Below are positions 46,228 through 56,293 of a stretch of 64,000 bases of DNA, one piece after another. The stretch is taken from NCBI GenBank assembly GCA_029964075.1, contig CM057135.1, positions 17,696,863 through 17,760,862 of the forward strand. Direction: 5' to 3'. The DNA comes from Patiria pectinifera (taxonomy: Eukaryota > Echinodermata > Asteroidea > Valvatida > Asterinidae). The notes beneath the pieces are model-generated. The model was not told the origin of the DNA. It saw nothing but the letters and a program-made list of their open reading frames with translations, and searched no databases. A program made the position numbers and the translations under genes. The stretch's first letter is position 1, and each line of letters begins with the position of its first letter.

Positions 46228-47344
46228 CTTTCTTCACAGTATGCAGTGATGTTGATGTCTTTTGTATCAGTTGCAAGTTGCTCCTGTTGAATTGGGAAGA
46301 ATAAAGACGAGTAAGAAAATATTGAATGAGTGGTATATGTTTGTGATTTTTTTTTTTTTAATAAGAAAATTGTGTTTTGTAAACATTTGGGTAGTTTTTA
46401 GAGGCTGGGATTTGGTACTTTTTGGGAAGGTTGTATATTTAGGAAAGTTAATGGTTAATAGTGGAATATATGAAGTTGTTTTGCATTTTTGTAATAATTC
46501 TCTTCTCCACAGTCATATGAGAGGAACATTGACAAATGTCATTGTCGGACACGACCAATGATGGAGCAAATTGGAGAGGGGATCAGGAATGGGTGTACCA
46601 TGGGTTTTGTGAGTGTAAAAGGTGTGTGTCTCTTTTTTTTCCCTCTAGGTAATTAAGTTTAAAATTGTATTTGTGGGGTGAAAAGGGTGGGGGAATTAGC
46701 AGTTTGTTTGTATGAAGGGATGTGTGGATGAAAGTAGTAGTCAATGAAATGGAATTATATTGGTGGGTTCCATTGTATAGCTGGTAAATATTTTAGAAAA
46801 TTAATGAAAAATGAAATGATGGGTTTTGAAAAAATATGTTAAAAATTGATTGCTTACCTTGATATTTGTTTCTGGTGTAGTGATGAAAGAGATCTGGCCT
46901 TTATACAAGGATGTCTCAACGTTGGTGACTTCTAACATAGATCTCATGGGTGGGACCGGAGTTGATGACATATGATTCCAAAGGTGCACAACGACTTTGT
47001 TCGGACATGATGTTTATGAGAGGTGGAGTGTCTTCCGTTTCCAACCTGTGGCCTCCTTGACCGGTGAGACCTGAAAATTATAAACCACAGATGTTGATGT
47101 ATATGTTTTGCACTGTCTGTGGTAAAGTGTTGTTTGTTGACAATACATGTATTATTATGTGAGGTAGAAGAGTTTGATACTTATGGTTTGTTAAAAAGTA
47201 TTTTGTGAAGGGAATATTTATTGAAAGGCTTAGATAAGAAGAATTGTAGTATGATGGTTTTACTTACATAGGTATGGAATGCCATCTCTGCCAAGTTACA
47301 CGGCGCATGTTTGGGAAATCCAAGCAAAAATCCCAAACATGCGC

Positions 47345-47560
47345 CGTCGACGGCGCATTGTCGCGTCGTGCCGTCGCATAGTCGCGTCGTGCCGTCGCAT
47401 AGTCGCGTCGTGCCGTCGCATTGTCGCGTCGTGCCGTCGCATTGTCGCATTGTCGCGTTGTGGTTTTTAAGGTCTCTAGCCGATTACGCCGTCAACGGCG
47501 CATTGTCGCGTCGTGCCGTCGCATAGTCGCGTCGTGCCGTCGCATTGTCGCATTTTATAG
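47345..47560 (+). repeat. 21-bp GC-rich minisatellite, left arm
   Basis: The unit CATAGTCGCGTCGTGCCGTC plus G is repeated about eight times with A/T alternation (CATAG or CATTG) and interrupted by a non-repeat piece (GTGGTTTTTAAGGTCTCTAG). The inverse array is at 50.6 kb. Confidence 0.9.
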
Positions 47561-48639
47561 GGGCCTATCTTGAGTTTCGTCAAATGAGGGCGCGCTCGGC
47601 CTTGGTGTTTTTCTCTGTTTGCTAGCCTGAGCTGAGGCTCTGCTTCAATCATGGACGATATTTTACGTCAATGTGTTTAATAGGAAGGGGCGTAATCTAT
47701 ACATGTCGCCACTACATTTTAAGTTAAATGGAATGGAATTTTATCAGACTTGTGTTTTCTTAAAAAGAAGTGGTTTTCTGGCTAGGAAAATAGCAAGGAA
47801 GAACCGGTTTTGTGCAAGCAAAATTCAGGGAACAATCTGTTGATACTAATAACTTGTTGGAAAGTTCCAAAGTCATTCCAAGAAAGTTGCCGCCGTGAAT
47901 TAGGGTTTAAAACAAGGGAGGAGGATGGGATTTGCTATCAGCATCAGCAGGGCCGTTCCTCATTCCTTTCTTTTTATGGGATGTATGATAAAATTGGAGT
48001 ACGAGGGGCTTTGCGAGCTGATGAATGTTTTTGAAAACATTGTATTTGCAACCAGCTAGGGAAGATTTCCGTTTATGTAAGACTTAGAAGCACTGGTATG
48101 GATACCTGTGCAAGTGTATGACTAAACTGCCTAGAGCGTATTTGTTAAGGTTTTTCTTCTTTTTTGGAAATTCAATACAATACGCATATAGGGAGTAAAA
48201 TCAATTCCACTGCTGGGTTGCTGTGATGGGTGGGTTACAATTTGTCAACACATACCTCGCCAGCGGGCCCATTAGATTGGTGATAACCGGAGAGCGGGAG
48301 TTTTAAAAAACTAATCCGCGTTTAGGCGACGCAGGGACTGGTTTGTGTACATGTGGTTTTTGTTTCTAGTTCACTTAATTATTTGATTTATACCGGTAAT
48401 AATATGCCGTCCCACCTGTTTTTCTTTTTTGTGTGTCGGGGGAAACAGTGCTTATTTTCTGTGCCCTTTTTACGCACTTCATCAGTCACCCTTTGTTTAA
48501 TTCTTTCATACGTATTTACTTTATTGCTAATGATGGTTAAGAATATTTTACGCGTTAGCATTTCTTGTAATGATCAGACTAAGTGGATTCCTTATTTTTT
48601 ATTTTTTATTTCGAAATCCATGCCTAAATGACCATTATG

Positions 48640-49989
48640 TTAGTTCTGTTCTTCAAGAAGTTCCAATAGGACTTGTACGTTCTCCTCATCCAAGTTTTTT
48701 TCTTGGTTGGATGGTTGAGATGGGTTAATCCTTGATCGGACCAGGCCATCTTTTATGTTTTTTTGTCGTTTGTATGCCAGGATGGGTTGGGTCGCAAAGA
48801 GTGCACTGAGGAAATCATTATCGCTGATCAGATTCCAGTGTTTCAGGAGGGCCTGCTTAAGAGCTGGGTGTTTAATTTGTGGGTGGTAGGGTAAAACAAA
48901 GACCAGCGGGATATTCTTTTCGGTTTTTGCACGCTTTTTAGAGTTCACGCGAGTTTTGCCTTTTTGGGGAAGAAGGGCTAAATCTTCTTGGTTGTATCCG
49001 CGTTTTTGAAGTTTGTCTTTGAAGAATTCAACCTTCTCCTAAAATTCTTTTGAGTGTGTGCATATACGGTCATATCTCATTATTTCTCCCTTAATCTAAC
49101 CGCCAAACACTGACTCAGGGTGGGCTGAATCTCGAGCAAGATACTGAAAGGTATCAGTTTTTTTGGTTGCTACTCGAGTATCCAGTTTCCCTTCTTTTTT
49201 TGAACCGTTCGCCTTTGTAGATGACGAGGTCGAGGAAGGTGACTTGACTGTTTGAAATCTCTGACGTGAACTTGAGCGTGGGATGAATTTGGTTTAGAGT
49301 ATGGACGAGGTCACCGGCTTGGTCTTCGTTACCGATGCATGATAAGTTCCAGGAGACAGCGAGCGTGTTCTCTTGTAGGTTTGGGTATACAGACTGCTGT
49401 CGGCAACTTCAAGTGCATCGCAAACTGATTCAATTGCCTCATCTTGTGGGCAGTTCGTATACATGGACACAATATCCAATGTGATCAATAGGCTATCTTG
49501 CTTCAATGTCACGTTGTTTATTTTTATTAAGCACATGCCCGGAATCGCGTGTATATGTGCTTTGTTGTTTGACAATCGGAAGCAGAAAATAGTCTATGTA
49601 TTTTGAAATTGATTGAGTCGGACCTCCGCAACCACTAATAATAGGCTTCCCCACAAACCGCGTTTCTTTGGGTGCTTCTTTGTGAACTTTCGGTATTAGA
49701 GGTAGAGGCAAGGAGTTTTGATGTCGTGGTTGAGAAACTCAAATGTTTTTTTGGGTATTACTCCATCAATGTGAAGTTTGCGTATGGCTTGAGCGACCTG
49801 TTGCGCGGTTTCCCCAGTCAGACCCCTATCAATTTCTTCATAATGTGGGCCTGATAATTGTCGTAGCCCCTCATGTATATAGTCTTGTCTGTTCAAAACA
49901 CATGCACCGCGGCCTTTATCGTATGGTTTAATGACTATGGCTCGTCTTTGCTTAAGGCCGATCAGAGCGATGCGTTCCGCTTTTGACAT
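48640..49989 (-). pseudogene. Penelope-like element reverse transcriptase, decayed
   Basis: Reverse-strand frames in order: RAIVIKPYDKGRGACVLNRQ and IRKLHIDGVIPKKTFEFL (49,989-49,696); LPLIPKVHKEAPKETRFVGK and PIISGCGGPTQSISKYIDYF (to 49,493); ITLDIVSMYTNCPQDEAIES (to about 49,390); then a gap in the palm region lacking the YxDD box; SNSQVTFLDLVIYKGERF near 49,200; and IPLVFVLPYHPQIKHPALKQ with PILAYKRQKNIKDGLVRSRI (48,948-48,640). The IKPADKG, PKIHK, SLYTNIP and RR..NLxDxLVRS-like motifs are specific to Penelope-type RT. No GIY-YIG endonuclease was found. Several frameshifts and the loss of the catalytic box make it non-functional. Confidence 0.8.
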
Positions 49990-50603
49990 GTTACATTTTA
50001 CATTTTTATTTCCAACTTTGATAATTCCTCTACATACCAGTGCTTCTAAGTCTTACATAAACAGAAATCTTCCCTAGCTGGTTGCAAATACAATGTTTTC
50101 AAACAAATTCATCAGCTCGCAGAGCCCCTCGTACTCCAATTTTATCATACATCCCATAAAAAGAAAGGAATGAGGAACGGCCCTGCTGATGCTGATAGCA
50201 AATCCCATCCTCCTCCCTTGTTTTAAACCGTAATTCACGGCGGCAACTTTCTTGGAGTGACTTTGGAACTTTCCAACAAGTTATTAGTATCAACAGATTG
50301 TTCCCTGAATTTTGCTTGCACAAAACCGGTTCTTCCTTGCTATTTTCCTAGCCAGAAAACCACTTCTTTTTAAGAAAACACAAGTCTGATATAAACTTAA
50401 ATGCATGGTGGCGGCCAAACTCCATTCCATTTAACTTAAAATGTAGTGGCGACATGCATGATTACGCCCCTTCCTATTAAACACATTGACGTAAAATATC
50501 GTCTATGATTGAAGCAGAGCCTCAGCTCAGGCTAGCAAGCAGAGAAAAACACCAAGGCCGAGCGCGCCCTCATTGGACGAAACTTAAGATAGGCCCCTAT
50601 AAA

Positions 50604-50905
50604 ATGCGACAATGCGACGGCACGACGCGACTATGCGACGGCACGACGCGACAATGCGCCGTTGACGGCGTAATAGGCTAGAGACCTTAAAAACCACAAT
50701 GCGACAATGCGACAATGCGACGGCACGACGCGACAATGCGACGGCACGACGCGACAATGCGACGGCCCTATACAAACAGTACAAAACAATGCGGCGGCAC
50801 GACGCGACGGCACGACGCGACTATGCGACGGCACGACGCGACAATGCGACGGCACGACGCGACTATGCGACGGCACGACGCGACAATGCGCCGTCGACGG
50901 CGCAT
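50604..50905 (-). repeat. 21-bp GC-rich minisatellite, right arm, expanded
   Basis: Inverse of the left-arm array with about twelve units (GCGACGGCACGACGCGACAA type). It differs by extra units and by an insert (CCTATACAAACAGTACAAAA near 50,765-50,785). The copy-number difference explains most of the 110-bp difference between arms. Confidence 0.9.
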
Positions 50906-51107
50906 GTTTGGGATTTTTGCTTGGATCTCCCAAACATGCGCCGTGTAACTTGGCAGATATGGAATTCCATACATAGGTCAATATGCCTTTGATGGATGCG
51001 CGTCGGTATGGTGGTAGCTGGAGTACTTCCTCGACGCTCACAGGGTCAGCGTGGAAGAATTGTTGTTCAATTTCAGCCGGGATGAAGAATGGTTGACAGT
51101 GGAAAAT

Positions 51108-52020
51108 CTGAAAGAAAAAATGGCAGTAGAAAAATAATAGTACAGTTGTGAAACTTGCATGGTATAGCGTTTCTTGTGATGACAAGGTTGATGTGGGAGA
51201 AAATGTAGAGAACATCAGGTGAGTTTTCATATCAAAAGCCAGCTCTAAGCTTTAACAGGGTTTTTATGTTTATGGCAAGTGGTACTAATTCTTCCCTGCT
51301 AAGGGCATTGATGTGGTAATGAAGTCCCCAAGGGGATTACAGCTTGAAATAAGAGAGGGTAGCATAAGTATGGATGGAGCCTGGTACAAATTGAATATAA
51401 CCTGAATATAACTGGCCAATTACTCAGCTTTTCTGTTAAAAGAGGAATTCACAGCATGGCCTTATAGCTAGGCAAATGTGCAAAAGTTCTGTACAAGAAA
51501 GTTTGATGGCACTTTTTGGTAATAGCTGGCACCCATGCATTAGAAGTATTTAAGCCAGAACTAACAAGATGTGGGGGGGGGGGGTGCCAACATTAGTTTT
51601 GACCCTAAATATAACTAATTTGTATCATTCGTTAATACCCGCTGTGTAATATATTTCCTCCCAAATTGTTGTTGTTGTTTTTTTTAAATTGTATTTTAGT
51701 GATTTAACTTACACATCCTTACTTCATTAACAATGTCTAAAGCATACGAGTGACTAATTATGAGGACATATAGTAACGATCCAAAATGGCTACTGTTATA
51801 TCCAAAAGTTGTGCACATTTACTTTGTCTTCAGATATGTTCAAGTATTCTTCCATACCTCAGTATTGATGAGCTTCAGTTTAACCAAGTTTAAGTAAGTG
51901 GCACAGTTATAGTATTAAAAAAAGTTTGTGGAAAATCTTCTGAACAATGATGACGTTGTAATATTTTGCCCAGCAAACTAAAACGGGGGTAAACGAGCTG
52001 TCTGTCAATTGACCCAATTA
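51108..52020. other. Intergenic or intronic stretch
   Basis: No supported gene. A G run is at about 51,571-51,583. Exons upstream of 51,107 in the reverse-strand gene should lie here but none is recognisable. Confidence 0.4.
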
Positions 52021-52022
52021 GT

Positions 52023-53361
52023 GAAGGGTTGGCTAACGAGGGAGACTTGAAAAAGTTTAAGGAAATTCACAATATTATTGAAGAGAAAAGAAAGTATTTT
52101 GACATTGACTTAGGTATTTCCAGAATTAATATTTTGTATATATATATTTTTGACTTATTAAAGTCCCCACACCACGTAATATGGGCAATTCTATTTTCCC
52201 TCGGCTTCGCCTTGGGGAAATAGAATGTCCATGGATCACCTTGGGAGGCTAGTTTTACTACACAACTCGAAGCATTAAATATTTGTATAAAATGCTTATA
52301 AAAATGTTATTTAAGTAAGGGTGTGTAAGAAGTATGACTGAAATTAACTTTTTAAACATAAAAAAGCTGGGAATGAATTATATAGTTATTTGTCTCGGCG
52401 CTCTACAATGATGAATGATAATTTGCTAATCAGTGAGTTGCCAGATGAAATTGATGCATTCGGTAAACATTTCCACATGAAGGTTGATGAATCTGTTTAT
52501 GATACTTTTGGAGAAGAAAGAGATTTGATTGAGTTCAATATGATTTCATTGACTACGGCAGTGCAACAGACAGTAAAGATATATTGTGTATGTTTTATCT
52601 GATTCAAGGGAAACACATTTTCAGTAATTGCTCAAGATGGAATGTATTATATTTTTCATTCACATTCTAATAATTAGACTGGCCACCAAGACAGTGATGA
52701 AAGAAGTTTGCTCAAGAGTGTGTCATCATGGCAAGGTGTGTACAGGTATTGTACTGAACTTGGAAAATCTATTAATGTGAGTGATAATGAACAATTTGAA
52801 ACTACAGGTGTTAATATTTGGGTAGATGATCATCTCAGCATCTGTAAACATGATGAGACTGGTAAGAGGAGCAATGGATGCACCAGTAGTAATGCACAAA
52901 CAATGCAATCAAGTGAAGATGATATAACAATTATTGAAGCTAACCAGGTTAATTTTAAATTTGTTCCTTTAACTTATGAGAATAAGATTGCATTGTGTGG
53001 GAAGTTAGGAGTGACAAGAATTTGCCTGTGTGCTGATTGATGACTTAGTTGTGAAATGTGAAAAATTGGGAAGACCTGAATCTATAAAGACAATTAAACG
53101 TGATGGTAACTGTTTTTACAGAGCTATAAGTTATGGTATATCAGGAAGCAAAGATAATCACATGCAATTAAGATTGGCAGTTGTTAGTCATTTGTTGCAG
53201 AATGCAGCTGAGTTTAAATGCTATTTACGTGAAGGTTATAGGACAGTGAAAGACTATGTGACAAATGCAAGAGTGTGTGATTGTGGTACATGGGCTACTG
53301 AGGTAGAAATCATTGCAAATGCACACATGTTGGACTGTAATGTTTATACATATAATGATAC
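52023..53361 (+). pseudogene. OTU-type cysteine protease gene, truncated by a gypsy insertion
   Basis: Probable exon pieces: LANEGDLKKFKEIHNIIEEK (to about 52,112), NDNLLISELPDEIDAFGKHF (to about 52,575), then HQDSDERSLLKSVSSWQGV onwards from 52,683. A frame change near 53,030 links VPLTYENKIALCGKLGVTRI to the catalytic part. The OTU domain shows IKRDGNCFYRAISYGISG with the Asp and nucleophile Cys, NHMQLRLAVVSHLL, and WATEVEIIANAHMLDCNVYT. The C-terminal catalytic His block is missing because the gypsy LTR begins at 53,362. OTU enzymes cleave ubiquitin chains; stand-alone OTU ORFs of this style are also common in invertebrate transposons. Frameshift plus truncation indicate a pseudogene. Confidence 0.72.
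52181..52226. repeat. Hairpin in intron of OTU gene
   Basis: ATTCTATTTTCCCTCGGC, TTC loop, then GCCTTGGGGAAATAGAAT: an 18-bp stem with about three mismatches. This TTTCCCCTCGGCTTCGCC-type hairpin may be a tiny MITE remnant. Confidence 0.6.
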
Positions 53362-55081
53362 TGTGGCGGGGATCTCCCCGGGCCACTGAAACCAAAGTTC
53401 GTTGGGACTGAGTCTGACACCTATTAGAGTGTAGCTGATCTTCCCGAACGCAAGCTTTCCCAAGACGAGAGACCACTCAGAGCGACCTCAAGGCCTAGGG
53501 AGCAGGTCCGTTTTGGAGGAAATATACCGCCGATTATGAAGATTGTGATTACCCACTGTTAATTGCACAATAAAGCAACAACAAATACACATGGACAACA
53601 GGAATGTCGGCACCACAAATATGATCGTAATTTATTATACAATAATCAAGAAATATGCAGTAGTGATTGAGACTTAATGAGGTGGTTAATTATCAGGGTC
53701 ACTTAAATACACTTGCAAGTCAGCTAACAGCTCACCTAAGCAGCAATTAATGCGCACAGCTTGAGCAATGCGCCCAATGTAAACAATGCACTGGTAAGTC
53801 AACAATGTACACTAAGTAAACAATGCACGGCTAAGTCAACAACGTACACTAAGTAAACAATTTACACTTAGTAAACAATGTACACCAAGTCAACAACGTA
53901 CACTAAGTAAACAATGTACACCTATGCAAACAGTGCACACTAAGTCAACAACGTTGCTAATGTAAGTAATACACACCAATGGAAATAACACACGTCAATG
54001 TAACTAATGCACGCCAAGGTAAGTAGTGTACGCCAATGTAAATACCACACGCCAATGTAAGTAACACACGCCAATGTAAGTAATACACGCTGTCAGCCTT
54101 AACCTGATTTACGCTTTATCCATGCAAGCTAGCGTCAGTATCGCACAGTACATTCACTAGTACGGCTGCGCGTCAGCATCACACAGCGCAACTTCGGCAC
54201 AGTCAGGACCAGCGCAATGTACACAGCGCGCGTCAGCATTATCCAAAACACAGAGCGCGAGCAATATACGACCTTACCGTCCGCTGTCCACAGCACAACT
54301 CCTCCGCGCGATCACGTGATTCCTCACGTGAACGTTCATGCATACGCCGCACAAACACCTATGCGTGTACTAAACCTACGGACCTTAGGCAACCAATAGG
54401 CGTACGTGTATTCAGCCACTTGGCACTTACGCTCCGCCCAGTCACCAACACACAGTGAATTTACGTTAGTGCAATAGGAATGACGTAGTAAATAAACTGG
54501 CTACAAGTCGCCAAACACTTTCCGCTACATAGGCCACGAGCATGGTGGGGTATGGCCTCATACTCCATAACCATATTAAAATAAAAGGAAAGTGTCTCTA
54601 AACCTTAACTTCCTCTTTATCATTCAATATAAAACATAAGGTCTAATTTTCCTTTATAAATCAATAGAAAACATAAGATTAAACTTCTCTTTATAAATCA
54701 ATAGAAAACATAAGACTTAACTTTTTGTTTATAATTCAATATAAAACATAAGAAGGGGGCTGATTTCTGAGCTCATTAAATATTCACAAGATTCCTGTGC
54801 ACAGTAAAGGTACACAAGAACACCAAAATTTACCTCACTAAAAATTCACAAAATTTCAGATGGTAAGATTATACAGAATCTGAATCAAATTTCGCTCATT
54901 AAATATGCACAAGAATTTTACAGACAATTCACACTGCATTTCACATAAGTTCATCATGAAATCTTAAGATTAACCTAAGACACATTTTTGGAAGGATTTT
55001 AACTATATGTACATGCCCATACGTGCTTGAAAAATGGGACCGTACTTAGACTCCGGGAAGTGGACAGACTTCCTTTTGACA
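53362..55081 (-). repeat. 3' LTR of gypsy element (complete, ~1,720 bp)
   Basis: On the forward strand it runs from TGTGGCGGGGATCTCC to TTCCTTTTGACA; on the element strand this is TGTCAAAAGG...CGCCACA, a canonical TG..CA pair. It is preceded on the element strand by a purine-rich CAAGCGGGGACTT, the likely polypurine tract at 55,082-55,095. The right border is inferred from this and not from a second full copy. Inside at 53,745-54,090 are tandem GTAAACAATGYACACTAAGT and GCCAATGTAAGTAACACAC repeats. Confidence 0.75.
54575..54755. repeat. ~45-bp repeats within the gypsy LTR
   Basis: Four approximate copies of CATTCAATATAAAACATAAG followed by a TTAACTTCTCTTTATAA-like stretch. Confidence 0.7.
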
Positions 55082-55139
55082 AAGTCCCCGCTTGAAATTT
55101 AAGGTTAATTTGAACACTGATTTGAACTTATGTACACAG

Positions 55140-55345
55140 ATTTTTAACTATCCAATTTACACCAATTTTTAAATGTCCAATTTACACTAATTTTTAAATG
55201 TCCAATATACACTAATTTTTAAATGTCCCATTTACACTAATTTTTAAATGTCCAATTTACACTAATTTTTAAATGTCCAATTTACACTAATTTTTAAATG
55301 ACCAATTTACAATAATTTTTAAATGTCCAATTTACACTAATTACA
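55140..55345. repeat. 25-bp AT-rich tandem repeat, about 8 copies
   Basis: The unit ATTTTTAAATGTCCAATTTA + CACTA repeats head to tail with few changes (CCCATT, CCAATA). It lies between the last ORF and the 3' LTR of the gypsy element, in its 3' untranslated part. Confidence 0.92.
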
Positions 55346-55694
55346 AGTTTACAACAGATTTTTACAGATTAGAAAATGAAATGATTTCAGTAAGTCATTT
55401 ACACTGATTGAAAAGAAATTTAGCCTATTTATAAGATTATACACACCTTCGAAGTTTCTATGAATTTAAATATTTACAAAATTGTCAATTCCTAGGAAGA
55501 ATTAATTTGTGCATTAATTATGTGTCTTTTTGCATAAAATTTGGTTTTTACATGATTTTAAATTTCTTGGCCAACAAACTTTAAATAAAACACTTAACTT
55601 ATAAAAAAATATTAGACTTATGAAAATGTTTAACTTACACAACACTATAAACTTTAAGAACTAGGAACATAAGAACTATGAACAAACTTTACTT

Positions 55695-56200
55695 TCAGGT
55701 GGGTCGGTTCTGCTCGTCCACCTCGATGGCCTTGATGTAGGATGTTCGGTGTTCTTCCTTCTTGACAAGCGCTCCGTCCAAGAACACCTCCACTCTGGTG
55801 AACTCCTTCACCTGGGCCATGCGCGTCATCTTGCTCGAGGCCGTGGACCTGGGCGTCTCCATGGACATCTGTCTGCCGAAATCCTGGCCTTCCAAGGAGG
55901 GCATGGATGATGCTGGGCTATTGGGTGGGGACACCTCAGCGGTTTTCATCAGCTGGAGCATAGTTCGAGGCTTACCTCGCTGTCCATAGGGGGAATCGGC
56001 AGGCCGTGGAGACGACACCAGCCTGGTAGGCGCACTTACTGCAGTGCAGGACGTTGGTACCCTTGTGGACGTCGTTGATGTGGCGCCAAAGACTCTGGCG
56101 ATGCACAAACCAGGCGGGGCACTGCCGACATTGGAAGCGTCTGGGGGCGTTCGTGTTGCTCTTCTCCTGGGGCATCTTGCTCTGTGTATCTATTAACCTG
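55695..56200 (-). CDS. Gypsy accessory ORF with C2H2 zinc finger, 3' of integrase
   Basis: On the element strand a strong acceptor (TTGTACTTTCCCTCAG at 56,201-56,216) precedes GTTAATAGATACACAGAGCA and an ATG at 56,175 (MPQEKSNTNAPRR). The first part has FQCRQCPAWFVHRQSLWRHI..H and LHCSKCAYQAG, one C2H2 finger plus a half finger. Around 56,010 the frame must change by one base to reach SPYGQRGKPRTMLQLMKTAE and the rest to 55,695 (EVFLDGALVKKEEHRTSYIK). Position and the splice acceptor suggest expression from a spliced mRNA, as for env-position genes, but it has no signal peptide or membrane segment, so it is not an envelope protein. The function is unknown. Confidence 0.65.
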
Positions 56201-56293
56201 AGGGAAAGTACAAGAAAGATTATTAATCAACAACAGCTAGTCAACTTAGGCTATTTACAAACACTTTTCAGGGTAGAGTCGTCCCCAGAACCC

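Larger units (their letters stand above)
47274..50970. mobile_element. 3.7-kb inverted-repeat element with Penelope-like core and minisatellite arms
   Basis: Flanked by an 8-bp duplication ACATAGGT at 47,266-47,273 and 50,971-50,978. The ends match as inverted repeats (left ATGGAATGCCATCTCTGCCA, right complement ATGGAATTCCATATCTGCCA) and continue as arms of 826 bp (47,274-48,099) and 936 bp (50,035-50,970). Each arm has an outer hairpin (CGGCGCATGTTTGGGA and its inverse), a 21-bp minisatellite array, and a ~550-bp unique part. The ~1.9-kb centre holds a decayed Penelope-type reverse transcriptase. Penelope elements often carry inverted partial copies of themselves, but the clean terminal repeats and 8-bp duplication are more like a DNA transposon. 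Confidence 0.85.
46228..51107 (-). pseudogene. Gene with OB-fold-like region, interrupted at a splice donor and carrying a stop
   Basis: Exon A (51,107 to 50,971, after TTTCTTTCAG) reads HCQPFFIPAEIEQQFFHADP and YRRASIKGILTY. Exon B (47,070-46,858) reads VSPVKEATGWKRKTLHLS, a TAA at 47,014-47,016, then NKVVVHLWNHM and TSLYKGQISFITTPETNIK. Exon C (46,283-46,228) reads EQLATDTKDINITAYCEER. Joined A to B, the pattern V/I-K-G-I-L-x-Y-V-S-P, G-x-K-R, V-x-V-x-L-W, G-x-I-S-F-x-T-T looks like an RPA-type OB fold, a single-strand nucleic acid binding domain. Borders follow GT/AG. Between exons A and B lies a 3.7-kb inverted-repeat element at the exact end of exon A. Exons before A were not found. The identity is inferred from pattern only. 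Confidence 0.5.

Noticed and set aside
48000-48060. Hammerhead ribozyme in the arm of the Penelope-containing element (CTGATGA with a hairpin)
   Set aside because: CTGATG is followed by a good stem (AATGTTTT/AAAACATT), but the required GAAA after the stem and a matching cleavage helix are missing.
50631-51230. 199-residue reverse ORF as one protein
   Set aside because: It joins intron sequence, exon A of the OB-fold-like gene and transposon minisatellite; only the middle part is a real exon.
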